A stretch of 64,000 nucleotides of DNA from Ignavibacteria bacterium (GTDB taxonomy: Bacteria; Bacteroidota; Ignavibacteria; OLB7): NCBI GenBank assembly GCA_020635205.1, contig JACKAE010000004.1:372001-436000 (forward strand), given 5' to 3'. A program made the position numbers and the translations under genes. Positions 36,962 to 45,995 of the stretch are shown in pieces; position 1 is the stretch's first letter; the number at the start of each line of letters is the position of its first letter. The notes under the pieces were generated by a model that worked only from the letters and a program-made list of their open reading frames with translations, was not told where the DNA came from and searched no databases.

Positions 36962-37113
36962 GGCGTAGGAACAGATACGGTGCGCGGTAGCCCCAGCAAA
37001 TATCTCCGGAAACGAGCGTTGTCGTCTCATCTCTCCCGTTTGATCGTAGATCTGAACAAAGTTCTGGCCAGCCGTCCTGTTTTCTCCCGCTGCACTTCAT
37101 CATCCGGCGTCTC
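36962..37113 (-). pseudogene. Decayed fragment of an endo/exonuclease/phosphatase gene
   Basis: Read leftward, this segment aligns with the gene at 27223-28209: TPDDEVQREKTGR against TPDDEAQREQTGR, followed by an AACTTTGT-CAGATC stretch shared at the DNA level. A frameshift and stop follow within 30 codons. It is a dead partial copy, evidence that this junction and the 27.7-29.2 kb region share ancestry. Confidence 0.7.
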
Positions 37114-37281
37114 ATAATAGGATTGAGATTGAGATTTGAAGGTCGTCCACACAGTTGAAGGAGAAAAGTACGGACAGTTCAGGAAACGGTAAATCACGAA
37201 TTTGAATAATGTAACATGCCTTCGTCATTGGAGGATTACCAAGGTTAGTCCTTACTCTTCAAATACTCTCATTACTGTACG

Positions 37282-37303
37282 AGGTAGCCCCAGAGTAGCC
37301 CCA
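37282..37303. repeat. 22-bp direct repeat, copy 1 (GTAGCCCC double motif)
   Basis: AGGTAGCCCCAGAG followed by TAGCCCCA contains two GTAGCCCC motifs with an 11-nt period. The identical copy lies at 37535-37556. They flank the tRNA-Gly fragment, which fits arm-binding sites on either side of an attachment core. Confidence 0.75.
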
Positions 37304-37348
37304 GCGAAAACTGACTTGCCAGTAATTTCTCTAAGGCATTGATTTTAT

Positions 37349-37394
37349 TGGAGCGGGTGAAGGGATTCGAACCCTCGACATTCAACTTGGGAAG
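37349..37394 (-). tRNA. tRNA-Gly 3' fragment (attachment-site remnant)
   Basis: Read leftward: anticodon loop TTCCCAA (anticodon CCC), stem GTTGA, variable ATGTC, T arm GAGGG-TTCGAAT-CCCTT, acceptor CACCCGC, T and CCA. The 5' half is missing and the next bases cannot pair with the anticodon stem. It lies 170 bp from an integrase start, so it is probably the attachment site used by that integrase family. Confidence 0.85.
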
Positions 37395-37534
37395 AACATT
37401 GTCAATAAATATGTATATAATTAACTGAGCTTACTAAACTATAATTTATACTGATAAAACACATAGTTAAGACGTTTTCAGTTCAACTATTGACTGTGAT
37501 TACGTTTATCAGATATACTCTAAATTGATGAAGA

Positions 37535-37556
37535 AGGTAGCCCCAGAGTAGCCCCA
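37535..37556. repeat. 22-bp direct repeat, copy 2 (GTAGCCCC double motif)
   Basis: This is identical to 37282-37303 and ends 11 bp before the integrase ATG, so a bound integrase could also repress its own gene. Confidence 0.75.
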
Positions 37557-37567
37557 AGAGTATCACC

Positions 37568-38878
37568 ATGACATCGAAAACGTTCAATTTCACTATCAAT
37601 GCAATCACAGCATTACCGAACGCCTCGACGGGCAAACGGGATCAGTATCAAGACATCAAAGAAAAAGCCCTTCGCCTTGAAGTGACCGATAAGGGCAAAA
37701 AGACTTTCAAGGTATACAGGAAGATGCAAGGCCGCCCTATTCGCTATACCATTGGTGACTTTGGAGATTGGACAATTGAGAATGCCCGAAAGTCCGCCGG
37801 TAAGATCAGTGCAGATATTGCTTTGGGCGTCAACCCGAACTCCGAGAAACAGAAAATCAGACAAGAGATGACTTTTGGTACGATGTTTCAGGAGTATATG
37901 GAACGATATAGCAAAAAGCACAAACGATCGTGGAAGTATGATGAACGTGAGATTAACAGATTTGTCAGCCACTGGTTCAACCGTAAACTCTCTGCCATCA
38001 CCTTCAATGATGTTCAGCGACTACATCATCAGATTGGTATGAACAGCGGTCAAACTCAAGCTAATAATCTTGTCCGTAGAGTTCATGCTATTTACAATAA
38101 AGCCATTGAATGGGGCTGGGACGGCTCAAATCCAGCAAAGGGCATTAAGAAGTTCAAAGAAAAATCCCGCGAGAGATTTCTTACGCCGAAAGAACTGCCA
38201 TTCTTCTTCGCAGCACTTCGCGAAGAAGAAAACGAAACCGCTTGTGATTATATCCTAATGTCGCTGTATACTGGAGCCAGAAAATCCAATGTGCTCTCCA
38301 TGCGCTGGGCGGAAATTGACCTTGAACAGTCGTTGTGGCGCATTCCTGAAACAAAGAATGGAGAGCCTTTGACTATTGCATTGTCGGAAGAGGCCGTAGA
38401 TGTACTGCTTCGCAGAAAAAAACATTCCAATTCAGTTTGGGTTTTTCCGAGCGATAAAACGCATGGCCATGTAGCAGATCCCACAAAAGCATGGAAGCGC
38501 ATATTGACGAATGCGACAATTAAGTTTTGGTATTCGCATACTCACATTCGTCCACTCGTTGAACAAGCCCAACAGAAGAAGAGCACTTTCCCTCACTGCC
38601 GAAAACTCTATTCAACGATAGCAGATATTGCTCAAAAAAAGAATGTAGACCTTCCCACCGGACTAATGGATATTCGCATCCATGACCTTCGTCGGACGCT
38701 GGGGAGTTTTCAGGCTGCTGCCGGGGCTAATCAATATATCATTGGAAAATCTCTCGGACATAAGAGCCAACAAGCGACAGCTATATATGCCCGGCTTGAT
38801 CTTGACCCGGTACGAGCTTCTGTTCAGGCAGCGAGCACAGCGATACGTAATGCTGGAAAAGGTGGGGACAAAGAATAG
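37568..38878 (+). CDS. int: Tyrosine integrase (P4-like, with arm-binding domain)
   Basis: The 436-residue protein has an N-terminal arm-binding domain (KALRLEVTDKGKKTFKVYRK..., typical DUF4102-like), a SAM-like core-binding domain (about residues 100-190) and a catalytic domain. The catalytic residues are visible: Arg in YTGARKSNVLSM (about 237), HDLRR (about 372), LGHKSQQAT and the Tyr in AIYARLD (about 407). An insertion of about 50 residues precedes HDLRR. The gene follows arm-type repeats and a tRNA-Gly fragment. The length is normal and all catalytic residues are present, so it may be active. No element cargo lies clearly to its right except decayed genes. Confidence 0.9.
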   Translation: MTSKTFNFTINAITALPNASTGKRDQYQDIKEKALRLEVTDKGKKTFKVYRKMQGRPIRYTIGDFGDWTIENARKSAGKISADIALGVNPNSEKQKIRQEMTFGTMFQEYMERYSKKHKRSWKYDEREINRFVSHWFNRKLSAITFNDVQRLHHQIGMNSGQTQANNLVRRVHAIYNKAIEWGWDGSNPAKGIKKFKEKSRERFLTPKELPFFFAALREEENETACDYILMSLYTGARKSNVLSMRWAEIDLEQSLWRIPETKNGEPLTIALSEEAVDVLLRRKKHSNSVWVFPSDKTHGHVADPTKAWKRILTNATIKFWYSHTHIRPLVEQAQQKKSTFPHCRKLYSTIADIAQKKNVDLPTGLMDIRIHDLRRTLGSFQAAAGANQYIIGKSLGHKSQQATAIYARLDLDPVRASVQAASTAIRNAGKGGDKE

Positions 38879-39316
38879 AGGTTGTATAGCAGTCGAGAGT
38901 GAAAAGGGCGCGTAGAATCTCCCCGAAATGTCCATACACCTTGATTCGGCATCGTCGTGCCTTCTCGTCGAGATGCAAGCAGGCAGCTATAGAACCAATC
39001 ACAATGTCATTCTCGGCTATTACTCCCTGGGCAGGATTCATGGTGAGCCGCTAAGGTGTTGATTTCTAACCGTTTCTACTTATAGAGGCTTCGATTTTAC
39101 CCCCAAATATACCCCCGAAAAATCGTAAAAGCCCAGTAAAAACCAACTATCAAGAGTGTAGATCAGCCCACATGGTCACACAAGGGAAATGTCTGTCAAG
39201 CTGGATTGATTCTGGGAAGCGCGTGGCTAATCACGAGCAATATGCACGAGTATTTATGCTTTCTTCGTTCAATTTCGCTTTCCCCTGTCTGAGCTTGCGG
39301 GAAGTCCTTCGTTGCG
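38879..39316. other. Gene-less stretch downstream of the integrase
   Basis: About 440 bases without a credible frame. It includes another double motif, TTACCCCCAAATATACCCCC at 39097-39116, similar in form to the arm-type motifs but with a 12-nt period. It may mark the end of another, lost element. Confidence 0.45.
39097..39116. repeat. Tandem TACCCCC motif (12-nt period)
   Basis: TACCCCC-AAATA-TACCCCC resembles the GTNNCCCC pairs at the other junctions. No integrase is directly adjacent on its right, so it may be a relic. Confidence 0.45.
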
Positions 39317-39814
39317 TTGTACCAACATGACAGTTTCGATACTCATTTTGGGATGTTCTTGTGTTTTGTATTGTTAAGTGCAGGTGCTACTTTTGAAGGT
39401 GCTGAGTCTCTCAACATGGTGCTTCAGATTCTCCCGATCCATCACATGAATTCTCTCGTTAGAGTGAAACGCCAGTCGCAACTGCGTCTCAGCATACAAT
39501 GCTTACCAGCTCGAAACGCTTTGCTTCTGAGTGTAGCCTTAATGAGTATGGAGTGTGATTCTGGTATTGTCGCAATAGGCATTCATGCAGGTACACCTTA
39601 TGTTGACTGTTCGTTGGACTTTCAGAGAAGAATGCAAAATGTCTATGACTTGTATACGAATGGAAGTGTTCGTATTGATGCTCCTTTTATACAATGGACA
39701 AAGAGCGACATTTGGGACTATGCACAAATGCAAAATGTCCCGCTGAATTTGACATACAGCAGTAACCTCGGTGATTTGCATCCAGTCTCTCAGACCTTAC
39801 GATCAACTCTTTAA
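39317..39814 (+). pseudogene. QueC-like fragment lacking the ATP-binding loop
   Basis: The 165-residue frame (TTG start) has in its second half the conserved middle and end of QueC-type preQ0 synthases: LPARNALLLSVALM, IAIGIHAGTPYVDCSLDF (QueC: G-x-x-D-...-PDCRPEF), then APFIQWTKSDIWDYA. The N-terminal SGGxDS pyrophosphatase loop and the C-terminal CxxC zinc site are absent. It is followed 10 bp later by a truncated TGT-like gene. QueC-like plus TGT-like proteins together install 7-deazaguanines in DNA in some defence systems; here both are remnants. Confidence 0.6.
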
Positions 39815-39823
39815 CTGACCACA

Positions 39824-40234
39824 ATGCTGGCAAGAACAAGTAAGATAAAACATCCTCTCGGCTTCACACTTGAAACACCAGTGTTAATTCCATCCTTTTC
39901 CAGCAAAGGATTTGGATCCAATAAAGATGATAACTCCGAAATCAACAAACTCCTGATTATTGCGTCTGAATTCCTTACAGAAACTACACTTCTTAGTGCG
40001 TATGACTTGTACTATTCTCATATCAAGAACATCGAAGAGGCAATACCAGAAATATTCTTCGTTGATAGTGGTGGGTATGAAATCTCCAATGAGCATGACT
40101 TGTCCACAATCTACAAAGACTCACCACCGCCAAAGGAGTGGAGCGAAGATAAATTAAAAGAAACGTTTGACTCTTGGCCTTCGCACAGACCTGCGGTCTT
40201 CGTTATTTTGCTCATTCAGTTTACCACTCCCTGA
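39824..40234 (+). pseudogene. Truncated TGT-like (deazaguanine transglycosylase) fragment
   Basis: The 136-residue frame begins HPLGFTLETPVLIPSFSSKGFG and continues with LTETTLLSAYDLYYSHI and IFFVDSGGYEISNEHD, the N-terminal features of TGT-family enzymes of the DNA-modifying (DpdA-like) kind. The reading frame ends shortly after PAVFV in unrelated sequence, so the catalytic barrel is largely missing. Its end overlaps an antisense DUF6876-like fragment, which marks the recombination junction with the next element. Confidence 0.55.
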
Positions 40235-40381
40235 AAGATAGAAATTGTCTGCCTCATACTCCACTTGTTCCACCACAAAAATCTCCCGTATAATCCATTG
40301 AGTCCAGTGCCGGAACTCTTCGGCTGCAACATATTTAATTGTCTGTGGAAAGACTATCTCGTTCACCAGCCAGACGGTCAT
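40154..40381 (-). pseudogene. Fragment related to the DUF6876-like protein at 47.7-48.0 kb
   Basis: The 75-residue frame contains VWLVNEIVFPQTIKYVAAEE, which aligns with YWLIDEIVFAQSIKDVAAEA in the 122-residue protein at 47672-48040. The first half and the C-terminus of the family are missing. It lies at the left edge of the element that carries the full copy at the right, so it may be a duplicated or replaced end. Confidence 0.6.
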
Positions 40382-40406
40382 CCTTCAATATGCTCCGCAA
40401 TGGGTC
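40376..40406. repeat. 31-nt imperfect direct repeat, copy 1
   Basis: GGTCATCCTTC, then TGCTCCGCA and TGGGTC, are shared with 48179-48209 (27 of 31 positions). Both copies lie upstream of a DUF6876-like frame. Confidence 0.6.
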
Positions 40407-40499
40407 TGGCAACTGCAACTGTGAGAAGGAGAAAGGAGTGAGATTACTCCCGCCAAATCTTATCAGGTTGAATCAGGAAACGTCATGTTAATAGTCCGA

Positions 40500-40520
40500 T
40501 TGTTGTACTATTGTTGTACC
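40500..40520. repeat. Inverted arm-type double motif (left end of island)
   Basis: Read leftward it is GGTACAACAATAGTACAACAA. It matches GGTACAACATAGGTACAACAA at 49597-49617 in inverted orientation (18 of 21). The pair brackets the island that carries the E1/E2/JAB operon and its integrase. Confidence 0.7.
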
Positions 40521-40601
40521 TGCTCAATGAGGCAAGACGAAAAACGGCGTTTTTAATAGCATGGTAAGCCTTTTCGCGATGACGTTGTAGAGGATTGAGC
40601 A

Positions 40602-42059
40602 CTACGGCTCTACACCTGCCTGAAACACCTGTACGTCAAAGTCTTGAGATTGCTCCTTCATATAAGCACACATGATACGTTCTCCATCTGTTCGGACATT
40701 GATGAGGCCGTAGATGAGATCTGTGGCTACTGGTAGATTTTCCATCCGAATAAACTTTGCTCCTCGTTCGACTGACTTGAGTTCAGCGTCTTTGCATTCA
40801 ATCTGCCGGGTTCGATCGCTAACCGATCGCACAGTATCCGCATATGCCAATTGAACGGATCGAGCAAGCTCCGTTGAGTAGAGTAACGGCGGCAAAGTAT
40901 GTCCCTTGACGGACTTGGCTTCCCGCCCATACCGTGCTGAAGCACCCATCACGCGTGGTCTTGGGTGCGCATAGTCTTCGTTGTCACCTGAAGATACGAT
41001 TGTAGATCTCGCTTTCATCGCACGTACGAAACGAATATCAATATCATCCGAGCCGTGATGGCAACCTTTAGCGACATCTACTGAAAATTCAAGAAGGTCA
41101 TGGTAGCTAAGCAGAAGTCGCTGCGAAATAGTGTTTAAATCGCCCGTTAACAGTATGCGACTTTTGCCATAGTCAATGCGCAGAACAATTGAATGACCAT
41201 TGCATGTAATGCTCTCACTTCCTAGCTCTCTCAACCCCACCTTGCCAGAATTAATGTGTTCGAGAATAGGTCCCAAGACACGAATCACCACATTGGAATT
41301 CTGGTCATATCCAGGAAGAAACTGGTCAGAGGCCGATATACTACGAACATGCTTGGGAATCTTGCCAACTAAGCGGGCCAAGGGAGCGAAGGACTTAGGC
41401 TCAAACGGTCGACTTGGCTTCTTGAAGGAGGCTTTACCGCTAAGTAGCTCGATGATAAAGTGGTCATCTCTACTGATCCGGTAGTCATCATATGGGAGCA
41501 ACGGCACTGTACCACTGATTGTAGTACCAAGCTTGGGTGAGTCCTTGAATCGTCCCATTCCATTGTGATAGAAGTTTTCCACTGAGATGTCGAACGTGCG
41601 GTCTGGACGGGATACTTTTCCGCTGAATAAATCAATTAGCCCACCGTAATGATCGAAGTCCATATGAGATAAGATGACGTTCTCAAGCTTAACTCTATCC
41701 ATCTCTAAGTCTTCAAGGAACTTCCATCGAATGAAATTAGCAGCCCCTTTCTTTGTCATCTGAGTTTCGTTGGATACTCCTGCATCAATGAGGTGCCACG
41801 CATTATTCGGGGTGCGCATCAAGACACAGTCACCCTGTCCAACATCGATAACGTATAGCTCAAGCAGCCCAGTATCCGTAAGAATATCCTTGGCTATCCA
41901 ACCGACTCGCCCCCTTGCACTTACCTTCACCATGCTTCCAGACTTTGAGATGACGCGGACTGAGTCCCCCCAAAGCAAGTACGCAATAGTCTTATTGCTA
42001 TCGTCTTTCAGGGCAACCTTAAACTTACCTGCAACGTCGCCTATAAACTCTCTTTTCAT
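40602..42059 (-). CDS. SH3-like plus metallo-beta-lactamase-fold protein (ComEC-like hydrolase)
   Basis: The 485-residue protein has an N-terminal SH3b-like domain (about residues 15-60; GDSVRVISKSGSMVKVSARG RVGWI) and then an MBL fold: YVIDVGQGDCVLMRTP, the metal site SHMDFDHYGG, LRIDYGKSRILLTGDL and CHHGSDD. This is the ComEC/Rec2-type hydrolase arrangement without membrane domains. It lies 79 bp downstream of the patatin-like gene and ends the operon. In bacterial ubiquitin-like clusters MBL proteins are known companions of E1/E2/JAB genes, with unknown substrates. A nuclease or cyclic-nucleotide phosphodiesterase role is possible. Confidence 0.75.
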   Translation of the reverse strand: MKREFIGDVAGKFKVALKDDSNKTIAYLLWGDSVRVISKSGSMVKVSARGRVGWIAKDILTDTGLLELYVIDVGQGDCVLMRTPNNAWHLIDAGVSNETQMTKKGAANFIRWKFLEDLEMDRVKLENVILSHMDFDHYGGLIDLFSGKVSRPDRTFDISVENFYHNGMGRFKDSPKLGTTISGTVPLLPYDDYRISRDDHFIIELLSGKASFKKPSRPFEPKSFAPLARLVGKIPKHVRSISASDQFLPGYDQNSNVVIRVLGPILEHINSGKVGLRELGSESITCNGHSIVLRIDYGKSRILLTGDLNTISQRLLLSYHDLLEFSVDVAKGCHHGSDDIDIRFVRAMKARSTIVSSGDNEDYAHPRPRVMGASARYGREAKSVKGHTLPPLLYSTELARSVQLAYADTVRSVSDRTRQIECKDAELKSVERGAKFIRMENLPVATDLIYGLINVRTDGERIMCAYMKEQSQDFDVQVFQAGVEP

Positions 42060-42138
42060 TAAATATTCGATGTATGTTGATGAATGAGAATCGATATCAG
42101 GATAGAGTTTTTAGAGGGTTTCTGTTTACCACTCTCTA

Positions 42139-43776
42139 CTAGAAGTGACAGAAGAAGGAAGCTGCCTTATACAAGCCATAACACAACAGAAACAATATGA
42201 TTATTACTGTAGTAATTAGATTTATCCAGAGAAAGACTGCCTGAAAACCACTATTTGTGTTACCCACTATTTTTCTACTTGCAGCTCTTCGTAAGAGCAC
42301 CATAGTGTCTTGCGGATTATTGTTAGCACCTGAAATCACCTGTTGAGCCCAGTCCCAGCTTGCATCCCCTTGGAGATCGTTCAAATCTGTTAACTCTGAG
42401 TAATGGAGAAGAACGTCAGGCATGGATAGCTTTAGATAGGCATCTGTAAGGAAATAACCTTGAGCAACCAACAGATCGAATACTTTCGGCTCAAGTGCAT
42501 CCAGATCTGTCCGAACCCGCGAGATCTCCTCTACAAGCTGCGCATCAAGACCCTCATACTCTACAGGAATACATAAAGGATCAACTTGAGTATCAGCAAA
42601 TCGCTTTTTAGCTATGTCCGATCTGTGAAGAAGAATCTGAGTAGTGGTAGTGAACTGATGTCCGCGATACGGAGAACCTACTTGAGAGATTCTATCTATT
42701 CGGTCTGCAATTTCATGGAATTGCAATTCCTTGTTAACCGCCGCTTCGCCTTGTTGCCTCAGTAGTGAAGCGATCTCTCGCAGTTCTGCTTGTGCTTGGG
42801 TCGGATCTACACCGTGCGTCATCTCATGGGCATGTTGGCGCGTAACTGCACCTAGCCTCGCGTGCATGACGCTTATTACTCGTGTAAGCGAATTGAGTTC
42901 TCGGCCTGAGTGAAAATTGCTATCGGGAGGAGCTACGCTTGAAACAATAGCATGCGTAATCTTAGCTCCTCTTAATGAGTTCAAACCTTCATTGTCGTAA
43001 ACTCCTCCGTCTGTCAAAGGGATAATTACATTGCCTTCTCTCTTGCCAAATCGGTCTCTCCACCTGCTCGTCTCACCAGTAACGTCAATAGGTGGTCGTT
43101 CCCACCGATCATCTAAAAGATCTCCTCTCAGGTACTCCCAGCGAGTCGAGAATGGATAGGGATCATTTAAGACAGGATAGGCCGCTGAAGCTCCGACTGC
43201 CGTTGCAACAGTAATCTCACTGGTGTGGCTGGTTGCGCCAATCAAGAAATCCCCAGCGCGATCATGAAAGAACTTCCAAGCCTTGCCAGTTGTGAGGTTG
43301 GTCGCATTGATGACAATCCATGGCGGTAGATCGGATACATGTGCCGACTTAAAGACCGCATCGTCAAGCGTTTCTACGATTAACGGCATTCGTCGAACCC
43401 ATGGTAGAAAGAACGAACCAACCGTTCGGAGAATTCGAAGAGGACTGCCACACAGTGCCTTTCCGCGCAAGTTGCTTTGAAGAAAGGGGCGGATTTCCGC
43501 TATCAGCGATTCGATGGGATAACTACCGGGAACACCACTTCCATTCTTACTACACCGCAGAGCGTAGAGTGCGCCGGTGATCGATCCGCCCGACACCGTC
43601 GAAATCAGTGATACATGATCCAATAATCTTAGCTCTTCCAAACGCTTGAGCACGCCCAGATGGAACGCGCTGGCACGAAATCCACCGCCTGAAAGAGCTA
43701 AGCCAATTTTGTGAGCTGTTTCGATAGTATCTGACCGTGTGTTCTCTGCGGTCAATTGTTTAGGCTTTGAGTTCAT
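42139..43776 (-). CDS. Patatin-like phospholipase with C-terminal membrane helix
   Basis: The 545-residue protein starts with a patatin fold: IGLALSGGGFRASAFHLGVL (oxyanion GGGxR), the nucleophile elbow STVSGGSITG and the catalytic Asp in PLTDGGVYDNEG (about residue 250). The C-terminus has one transmembrane helix (about residues 520-540; INLITTVIIILFLLCYG). Patatins are lipid hydrolases and serve as membrane-degrading effectors (CapV in CBASS). The ATG at 43776 overlaps the stop of the E2-E1-JAB gene by ATGA, so the two are translationally coupled; a longer frame from 43797 is less likely. It is the probable effector of the operon. Confidence 0.8.
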   Translation of the reverse strand: MNSKPKQLTAENTRSDTIETAHKIGLALSGGGFRASAFHLGVLKRLEELRLLDHVSLISTVSGGSITGALYALRCSKNGSGVPGSYPIESLIAEIRPFLQSNLRGKALCGSPLRILRTVGSFFLPWVRRMPLIVETLDDAVFKSAHVSDLPPWIVINATNLTTGKAWKFFHDRAGDFLIGATSHTSEITVATAVGASAAYPVLNDPYPFSTRWEYLRGDLLDDRWERPPIDVTGETSRWRDRFGKREGNVIIPLTDGGVYDNEGLNSLRGAKITHAIVSSVAPPDSNFHSGRELNSLTRVISVMHARLGAVTRQHAHEMTHGVDPTQAQAELREIASLLRQQGEAAVNKELQFHEIADRIDRISQVGSPYRGHQFTTTTQILLHRSDIAKKRFADTQVDPLCIPVEYEGLDAQLVEEISRVRTDLDALEPKVFDLLVAQGYFLTDAYLKLSMPDVLLHYSELTDLNDLQGDASWDWAQQVISGANNNPQDTMVLLRRAASRKIVGNTNSGFQAVFLWINLITTVIIILFLLCYGLYKAASFFCHF

Positions 43777-45995
43777 GGGATCTCGCTTAAGAACCACTGT
43801 ATTTGAGCACCCTCACCAGCGATTGCCATAAGGGGAGGAAGTCCATCCATCATAAGATGATCCTTAATCCATGCGAAAAGTGTCCGATCGTCGTCGCTCG
43901 GCTGCGTTCCGCAGCCTTCTGGATGAGAATGCCATTCGCCAATGTATGTAAGCATCCCATTAGTCAGGCGTTCAATACGTTGCACCTCATCTTTGATTCC
44001 TTCGGAGCCGCGGATATAGAGTGTTGGCCATTCCTCACTGTCAGGTGGTGAAGGAAGAGTATCTACGACATAGATAAACTTGCGTTGTAAATCATATGAA
44101 CCAATCAAAACCCCTCCAGTTTCATTTGGTAGTTTGCTGCATCGTAGATCTGAAAGTGTTAGATGAGCGGATTTATCAATCCAGAGAGTCCACTCCCCAA
44201 AGGTTTCTTTTGAAAACTCTGAGGGTTGCAGCAACAGCTTCGTTACAGACAAGTCCTCCCCTGTCTGCCATATTGATATCTGTGCTGTCGATGACTCAGA
44301 CACGTGTCGAACTGCTCGCGATCCAATACCTGCAAGCACTGAAAGTGTATCCTGTGGAATCTGAGATGATACGTCCCGGCATGACCTTGCGTAACGGAGC
44401 GGCTTGCCGCCTCTATGGAGATGAGATACAAGTTCAGGACGGCGAATAACTTCACGATAGTAGGACATTTCTAACTGGTCGAGTCTATGATCTCGCTCAA
44501 CGTCTTCTGCAAGAAGAACTAGATCAGTTCCGCTCGGATTGAGAAAAAGAGAGATTCGTCGTGCTTCGGCTTTCATGCCCAATGAGATATGGCGGGCTAC
44601 TGTCACAGAGGCCGAAAAATCAGCAATGAGCGTTGCTGTTGACAACGCTTTGAAGACTTCATCGCTCGGTTTGAGAATGTCAGTAACTACAGGAACAACG
44701 GGATACTCTCCCTCAAACATAAGATTTGCTTCATAAGCCAGCGACTCAGCCTTGGGAAAACCGAGAGCAGAACCCATAAGTTGGTGTCGCGCGAGGTTGT
44801 GAGGAAGGAGTATATCGTTGTCGATAATTGTCCAGTTTCCAAAACCAGAACGTACAAGATTCATTATGATCTGCGACCCTAGTGCCCCTGCACCCACTGC
44901 AACAACATGATATTCACAGCGCGAATGATAGTTATTCAAAGCCGCTGCTGATGATAGTGTAAGTGCCGGAGTGGGGTTCAATAAAATCAATGGAACATTG
45001 TCTGCCCTTGAAAGCGTATTGGTTTGCCCTAAGAGGGCAACTGTGTAACCTTCGTGGCTCGCCATCAATCCTAGTGCTTCACCAAGTTTCTGTAATGAGG
45101 CAACAGGAACGAATGCCAAAACCTCGACATTCTCTACTGGGGATTTATCATGCCGACGTTTAGGAAGCCTAACAACAATAATTACACCCGTACCATCTTG
45201 ATTTTTAAGGTCTTTCCAATGTTCCAGCTTAGTGCGGAGCTTACCTTCGAGATCGCAATCTACTTCTGATAGATAGTCATGGAGCTCGGCCAAGCTCGAA
45301 GGTCGGTGTCGAATTACTCCATGGGTACGAGGCTGTGCTTCTAACACCAACGCTCGAAATGGACGAGCACTATTGCTTATGTCCCTGTTTGCATTACGAG
45401 ATACGATTAGTGTATATCCATTAGGATGATCAGCCGCTGTAACAGAAATATCATCGGCTACATTTTCAATGTCTGCATTGAAAATGTCGGGTGGTAGTAT
45501 TGCATGTTGAAAGACACCGACCAGAAACTGCTCAAGTGGTTGATCAGGTTGATGTAGTTCATCCTTAGCAGTTTGGCTTAACCAATTATGTAGCTGCCGC
45601 ACGAACCGTGCCGCTGTCCAGTGGATCTTTTGTTCGCTGTAAACTTCCTCGAATAGACACAGACTTCTAGGGAACTCCTCAGCACTGAAGTTTAAATGAG
45701 GAACCAATGGAAAATCTTGGCGCAGCGCAAGAGGTTCTGGCGAGACGTTGTCTTCTGGATCAAAACGAATTGCTATTCGCTCAGTCACCCGAATATCGTA
45801 CACTGGGCGTTGAGGAACTTCCGGTTCTACATCAATCACAACATAGTCATGCCTATCATCCCTTTGCGTCGCTATAAGTGATACGTATGGTAAAGTTCCC
45901 GACGTTATCAAATTGGATAGTTCTCGCGCTTTCATTGTACGTAGACTATCAGGAGGAATTGGCTCCCCAAGCATTTCCCAGTAGAGTATCTCCAT
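43773..45995 (-). CDS. E2-E1-JAB fusion protein of a ubiquitin-like conjugation system
   Basis: This 740-residue protein is a three-part fusion. Residues about 90-190 resemble the E2-like domain of Cap2-type proteins (VPHLNFSAEEFPRSLCLFEE with a Cys, then WTAARFVRQLHNWL). Residues about 365-560 are an E1/ThiF adenylation domain (VVAVGAGALGSQI, TIIDNDILLPHNLARHQL, and RSCRDVS for the E1 Cys). Residues about 600-740 are a JAB peptidase (NETGGVLIG, EWHSHPEG...PSDDD). One chain could thus activate, transfer and remove a ubiquitin-like or target protein. Its ATG overlaps the stop of the MBL gene upstream (TGATG; a GTG lies one codon before) and its stop overlaps the patatin start. No separate ubiquitin-like gene is visible. 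Confidence 0.8.
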   Translation of the reverse strand: MEILYWEMLGEPIPPDSLRTMKARELSNLITSGTLPYVSLIATQRDDRHDYVVIDVEPEVPQRPVYDIRVTERIAIRFDPEDNVSPEPLALRQDFPLVPHLNFSAEEFPRSLCLFEEVYSEQKIHWTAARFVRQLHNWLSQTAKDELHQPDQPLEQFLVGVFQHAILPPDIFNADIENVADDISVTAADHPNGYTLIVSRNANRDISNSARPFRALVLEAQPRTHGVIRHRPSSLAELHDYLSEVDCDLEGKLRTKLEHWKDLKNQDGTGVIIVVRLPKRRHDKSPVENVEVLAFVPVASLQKLGEALGLMASHEGYTVALLGQTNTLSRADNVPLILLNPTPALTLSSAAALNNYHSRCEYHVVAVGAGALGSQIIMNLVRSGFGNWTIIDNDILLPHNLARHQLMGSALGFPKAESLAYEANLMFEGEYPVVPVVTDILKPSDEVFKALSTATLIADFSASVTVARHISLGMKAEARRISLFLNPSGTDLVLLAEDVERDHRLDQLEMSYYREVIRRPELVSHLHRGGKPLRYARSCRDVSSQIPQDTLSVLAGIGSRAVRHVSESSTAQISIWQTGEDLSVTKLLLQPSEFSKETFGEWTLWIDKSAHLTLSDLRCSKLPNETGGVLIGSYDLQRKFIYVVDTLPSPPDSEEWPTLYIRGSEGIKDEVQRIERLTNGMLTYIGEWHSHPEGCGTQPSDDDRTLFAWIKDHLMMDGLPPLMAIAGEGAQIQWFLSEIP

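Larger units (their letters stand above)
36498..37567. other. Element junction region without an intact gene
   Basis: About 1.07 kb between the NTPase gene and the integrase. It contains an arm-type motif at 36781-36798, a decayed piece of an endonuclease gene (36962-37113), a piece similar to the promoter region of the nuclease gene (about 37125-37175 versus 28960-29008), a 22-bp direct repeat pair and a tRNA-Gly fragment. The frame at 36532-36717 (minus) is not recognised. Confidence 0.7.
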
